Assembly (NCBI RefSeq): GCF_947179165.1 | Contig: NC_077239.1 | Span: 65,881,134 to 65,945,133 of the forward strand | Source: Solanum dulcamara | Taxonomy: Eukaryota; Streptophyta; Magnoliopsida; Solanales; Solanaceae | Direction: 5' to 3' | Length of the DNA stretch: 64,000 nt | In this document: positions 59,761-64,000 of the stretch, piece by piece | Layout of the letters: every line of letters begins with the position of its first letter | Position numbering within the stretch: the first letter of the stretch is position 1 | Translations under genes and position numbers: made by a program | The notes under the pieces: generated by a model | Seen by the model: only the letters and a program-made list of their open reading frames with translations | The model's database searches: none | Told to the model about the DNA's origin: nothing

Positions 59761-61490
59761 ATGAGGAACACTGAAGATGATCATCACACTACTCAAAACA
59801 CATCCTATGTTGGGTCAAATGATGTGCCTAGTACTACTTTGAATCCTCCCACAACTGCAGTGACTACTAGTGTACCTATAAGAAAGTCAACAAGAGGGAC
59901 TCAACCTCCTACATGGTTGAAAGATTTTGTGTCACAGTCTGCAGGAAAACTCTTTCTATCCTATATCTAACTATGTATCCTATAATCATCTTTCAACTAA
60001 CTATAGTACAATTATCACAGCTTTCTCATCTACAACAGAACCAAAGTCATATACTGAAGCATCTAAAGATCGAGGCTGGGTTGAAGCAATGAAGTTGGAA
60101 ATTAAGGCATTGCAGGATAATCACACATGGGACATTGTAAGTCTGCCCGAGTGAAAAAGAGCTATTGGCTGCAAATGGGTCTACAAAGTGAAGTATAAAA
60201 CCACTGGTGAGGTTGAGAGACTGAAAGAAAGACTAGTTTTTAAGGGTACAGTCAGAAAGAGGGCATAGATTACTAGGAAACTTTCTCTCCAGTAGTAAAG
60301 ATGGTCATAGTCAGGTCAATACTGTCTATTGCAGCAGTTAGGAGTTGGCACATGCATCAAATGGATGTATATAATGCCTTCCTACAGGGAAATCTCACTG
60401 ATGAAATTTACATGGAACTGCCTCAGGGATTTTTGAGTCAGGGGGAGAATAAGGCATGCAAACTTATAAAATTTCTCTATTGCCTCAAACAAGCCCCAAG
60501 GCAGTGGAATGCCAAGCTAAGAGAAGCACTAGTGAAGTTTCAGTTCCTACAGAGCCAATATGATCACTCATTATTCATTAAGAAGTCAGACAAAGGTACT
60601 ACTATAGTACTCATCTATGTAGATGATATGCTCATTACAGGTGATCAACTGGAACTTATAGAAGACACCAAAAAGAACTTACATCAAGCCTTTCAGATGA
60701 AGGACTTAGCAGAACTAAAATATTTTTTGGGAATTGAATTTGCGATCAAAACAAGGAATCCTCGTGCACCAAAGAAAGTATGACTTAGAGTTGATATCTG
60801 AACTTGGATTATCAGGTGTTAAACCAGCAGTTACTCCCATTGATACTAGTGTGAAACATACATCTAGAGAGTATGATGAGTGTGTTGGTGGAAAGGATCT
60901 CACAAGTGTTGAATTACTAACTGATCAAGGACCATTTCAAAGACTTATTGGCAAGCTCCTACATCTAACTGTCACAAGACCTGATATTGCCTATAGAGTA
61001 CAATTACTACGTCAATACCTACAACAACCCAAAAGGTCTCACATGAAGGCAGATCAAAGGATAGTTAGATATATCAAAAACCAAACTGGTCAGGGCTTAC
61101 TACTATCAAGCAAAGCAAGCCTACAAAAAGAAGGTCTCTTACTGGTTTTTTAGTAAAGATTGGAGAACCAATGTGTTCTGGAAATCAAAGAAACAAACCA
61201 CAATTTCAAGAAGTTCTGCTGAATCTGAATATAGGAATTTGGCTTCAACTGTGGCAGAATTAACTTGGTTACTAGGCATGCTCAAAGAAATTGGATTCAA
61301 GGTGCTATTACCAGCAACAATCTACTGTGATAGTAAAGCAACACTTCAAATAGCTGCAACTCCAGTGTTTCACGAGAGGACCAAACACATTGAGATAGAT
61401 TGCCACTTTACAAGGGAGAAGTTGCAACAAGGATTGGTGAAAACTGAATATCAACACTATAGAACAACCTGCTGACATTCTTACCAAAGG
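59761..61490 (+). pseudogene. copia #7 RT and RNase H, broken
   Basis: 59761-60154 is the linker and RT N terminus (TRGTQPPTWLKDFVSQSAGK, then EPKSYTEASKDRGWVEAMKL). After stops near 60154 and 60257, 60301-60783 gives HQMDVYNAFLQGNLTDEIYM, LKQAPRQWNAKL and VLIYVDDMLITGDQLELIED, an intact YVDD. A frameshift at about 60750 leads to 60734-61153 (LTVTRPDIAYRVQLLRQYLQ). RNase H is at 61173-61475 (WKSKKQTTISRSSAESEYRN, then ERTKHIEIDCHFTREKL). Confidence 0.88.
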
Positions 61491-61572
61491 ACTAAACAGA
61501 GTTCAACATGTTTACCTTAGTTCCAAGCTAGGTCTTCTTAATATCTTCTCCCCCACCTAGCTTGAGGGGGAG

Positions 61573-62375
61573 TATTGAGAAGATCAGTTAGGGTCTATTT
61601 AAGTTAGAAGGGTAAAACTATAACTTTCCCTTTCCTAATGTTGTTTTTTTTGGTTAAATTTTGATATTTTATTGATGAAGTAATGAGTATAAACACCACC
61701 TTATACCACCTCGGGCAAAATCCATTTCCTACATTGTCCAATTGACTAGGAAAGAAATAAACAAACAACCAAAAATAAAATATCTAATACTTTGAACCTC
61801 CCTGTCCCCTCTATCCCTTTACTAGAGTTACTCTCAAATAGGGACATTTTAGTTTATTACTGTTAATGATCTTTCTTCCTGCTACTTCCAAACTACTGAA
61901 ATCTTGGTACTTGCACCCTCCTGTATCGATTGCAATATTTGTCAAGTAGTCTGCTGGTTGATTTTCTTCCCTGTGAATGTGCTGGAATGTATGTTTTTTG
62001 TTCTGTAAGAATGTTTTGATTTCTGTCACCATCTCTGTGATTATCCAGGAACATGACCATTTTCCCTTTAGAATCTTGTACAATAGCATAGAGTCTGTTT
62101 GAATGATTATATTATTGTGTTGTTCCTTTCCCTTTCCTAATGTTAGTTACAATTGTTAAGGATTAGTTATAACTAATCTTAGTCAGTTATAATGAGCTAG
62201 AATCAACTGATCAATTAAGTGTATATATACACCCTCATTTGTACACAATCAGGACTACAGAAATACTAATCTTTCTGTCAATTAACTCTTCTCCCTCCTC
62301 TTCTCCTCTCTGATTTGTATCTTCTTCTTTCTGGAGCAACTCCATAAACCTTAATGGAGATTGCTAACTTCTACA
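61573..62375 (+). repeat. 3' LTR of copia #7, split by a LINE
   Basis: 61573-61642 and 62126-62375 together reproduce the 5' LTR 52667-52966 with few differences (for example GTAACGTCCCC versus ATAACTTTCCC). Confidence 0.93.
61643..62125 (-). mobile_element. LINE, strongly 5'-truncated
   Basis: A 483-bp insertion flanked by the 19-bp duplication CTTTCCCTTTCCTAATGTT (61624-61642 and 62126-62144). On the minus strand it ends in an A-rich tail (GTTTTTTTTGG on plus). It encodes the end of a LINE ORF2 RNase H domain at 62089-61811: TFQHIHREENQPADYLTNIA, the usual HxxRExNxxADxLAN signature. Plant L1-type LINEs carry RNase H at this place. Confidence 0.9.
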
Positions 62376-62380
62376 AGATA

Positions 62381-63155
62381 CGAGAACTGAACTTGCAAAT
62401 TCTCCTGGTACAATATTCGCTCATCGTGTCAATTCAATCATTTTTTCCTGCTCAGCAAACTGTACACTAATGAAAGTTTGGGTTCAAAAAGTTGACTGGA
62501 AATGCATGATAGATGATATTCTCTATCATTTCGGATTACAAAATACATATTCCTTCATGTAATTAACCAGTTACCATCGTTCCGATCATCAGGATAACAC
62601 TTAGTAGTCTCATAGCACAAACTCTTCCTTTGATCACAACTAATGATCAAACACTCTCTTTGCATTATTCACTTGCCATCCATGTCCCAATTTGTTCATC
62701 CACAGTCCTGCAAATCTCCCTTTTTTCTTCTGCATTGGTGTAATAAATTAAAGTAGCGGTAAATCCTAGTGTTCCCATTATCTTGTCCTCCACAGTGGCA
62801 CCCATAGCCAAAAGTTACCTAAGGAACTTGTTTTTAAGCATCATGCTCGGTAATAAAACCATCGTCACACAATGGTTCTAAATGTCAAGTGTTATGTACC
62901 TTTAATTTGTTATTTTTGGAAGTTCACTATTCACTCTTCTTTTGGGAAATTTTTGGAGGCACATTATATTTCTCTAAATGTAGTTATTGCATCATTATAG
63001 AGCTCACTAACTAATATTATTGAATACATATATAAATAATAAAATATTACATTAAAATCAAAGTTTTAGCAAATTAAGAATTTAAATTATAATGAATGAT
63101 AATGATGACTAACAACAATGATTGACAATATATGGTGATGCCTGATGATGGTAAT
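62381..63155. other. Spacer, no gene recognised
   Basis: AT-rich with no frame, motif or repeat I can support. Confidence 0.5.
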
Positions 63156-64000
63156 TGTAATGACCCTCCAGGTTATTTCCTTCATTTTTTGATCTTTTCA
63201 GTGTTTAGAGATTTCTTGTAGCGACCCCAAGTTATTTATGACTTGCTGGCACTGACAGTTCAGTCACCTAATCGTTTGTTTGAGTTTTATGCCCGTTTTC
63301 CAATTTAGGAGCTCTTGGAGTTTGAACGGTTAACTTTGGTCAAAATTTTGGAAAAATAACCTCAGAATGAAATTCTGACTGTTTCTTAGCTTCGAAATGG
63401 ACAAATTAGGCTAGTAGCATGATCGACATGAGTATCGAGGCATTGGTGTGAGTTTGAGGCTATTTGGCGCTTTAGCCTATGAAATTTGGCCTAAGGTTGA
63501 CTTTGATCAACATTCTTGAAAAACACGCTCGGATTGAAATTTTATTAGCGCGGTTAGCTCTAGAATGTTGAGTTTGGTCTAGAACAACCTTTCATGCAGT
63601 CCCCGAGGCTACTAGTGTCATTCTGAGCCTCCTTATGGATTTTTGGATTAAAATGGCATTTGGGTGTGAGACCTACTTTTTATCGAGATTACCTTAGATG
63701 GAAATTTTGAGTGCATTATTGAGTTTGAAACGTCGAATTTGGTGGGGTAGCATAGTTCATTTGCGTGCACGGGATTCTGAATGAATTTTGGGCACCCATC
63801 AGAGATTTTGGACCTTGCCAAAAACTGATGTTGCAGTAAAATCTGGTGTAGGTCCATTTTCTCTTCGCGTTCGCGGGCAAGATCCCACGTTCGAGAAATC
63901 CAAGAGGTATGGCCTCCACGTTCGTAAGGCTCTGACCGCATCCGCAGAGGCTTGGTAGCTTCTTCTCAGCATTCACGAAACTCTGAGTCCCCCTTCACCA
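63156..64000 (+). mobile_element. Start of a gypsy-type LTR, runs off the window
   Basis: Begins TGTAATGACCCTCCAGGTTA. The body carries GTTTGAACGGTTAACTTTGG, TTGACTTTGATCAACATTCT and CTTCGCGTTCGCGGGCAAG, phrases typical of long Solanaceae Ty3-gypsy LTRs. No coding sequence is present; antisense open frames here (63648-63976) are by-chance frames. The orientation and the far end cannot be verified. Confidence 0.65.

Larger units (their letters stand above)
52667..62375 (+). mobile_element. Ty1-copia element #7, with three nested insertions
   Basis: TSD CGATA (52662-52666) and AGATA (62376-62380), one change. 5' LTR 52667-52966 (300 bp). 3' LTR 61573-62375, which is 301 bp once the 483-bp LINE and its 19-bp duplication are removed. 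PBS TGGTATCAGAGC is at 52967-52978, and the purine tract TTGAGGGGGAG is at 61562-61572. Gag is cut by a gag-only copia and by copia #8; protease, integrase, RT and RNase H follow. It is related to copia #5 in the purine tract and pol sequence. Confidence 0.92.

Noticed and set aside
61811..62089. Host RNase H gene
   Set aside because: The fragment is bounded by a 19-bp target duplication and an A-tail, so it is a LINE remnant.
63648..63976. Minus-strand open frames of 86-97 codons
   Set aside because: They overlap each other in different frames, lie inside a repetitive gypsy LTR and show no protein signature.
1..64000. A new defence or metabolic system
   Set aside because: Every multi-domain region resolves into known retrotransposon or transposon parts; the two intact genes are unrelated single genes.

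Overview
This is nuclear DNA from a dicot plant, very probably a member of the Solanaceae. Pointers are spliced GT-AG genes, AT-rich spacers, dense nested Ty1-copia LTR retrotransposons primed by initiator-methionine tRNA (TGGTATCAGAGC), SINEs that look like the Solanaceae SolS/TS families, and a gypsy LTR start typical of that family. Only two host genes look complete. One is a TPR-domain protein (6880-8147, 3 exons, 355 aa). The other is a pinoresinol-lariciresinol reductase-type NADPH enzyme (49600-52157, 4 exons, 312 aa). Almost everything else is mobile DNA or broken gene pieces.

Layout. 1-5714: the 3' part of a decayed copia element (+) whose 3' untranslated tail holds a 2.2 kb solo LTR (3242-5398). 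5715-8514: TPR gene with its promoter and a duplicated 3' end. 8515-11999: minus-strand gene fragments and two SINE pieces. 12000-17706: copia element (+) whose 5' LTR is split by a 3.4 kb hAT transposon (12145-15580). 17821-21249: a second short copia element (+). 21250-24549: minus-strand exon fragments (one like a histone H2B ubiquitin ligase HUB/BRE1), a copia fragment, a CACTA-like piece and a MAPKKK kinase tail. 24555-29707: a nearly full-length copia (-). 30261-30439: an intact SINE. 30478-47694: one copia element (+) stretched to 17 kb by insertions: a sibling of the 24.5 kb element (31390-36547), a 5'-truncated foreign copia (about 37706-41812), and in its 3' LTR a solo LTR that itself holds the second copy of the 2.2 kb solo LTR (44501-46813, opposite strand). 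47700-49520: MITEs upstream of the reductase gene. 52667-62375: another copia (+) holding a gag-only copia (53277-55892, -), a pol-deleted copia (56236 to about 58165) and a truncated LINE in its 3' LTR. 63156-64000: the start of a gypsy-type LTR running off the window.

Most insertion boundaries were fixed by reading target-site duplications (TSDs) by eye, so the nesting order is well supported. Element family names below the copia/hAT/SINE level are tentative. I found no coherent new multi-gene system. The items most worth a second look are the same-strand cluster of unrelated gene fragments, the gag-only LTR element, a 387-codon frame fusing two retroelements, exact tandem duplications inside transposon genes, and the MITE-derived repeat block next to the reductase promoter.
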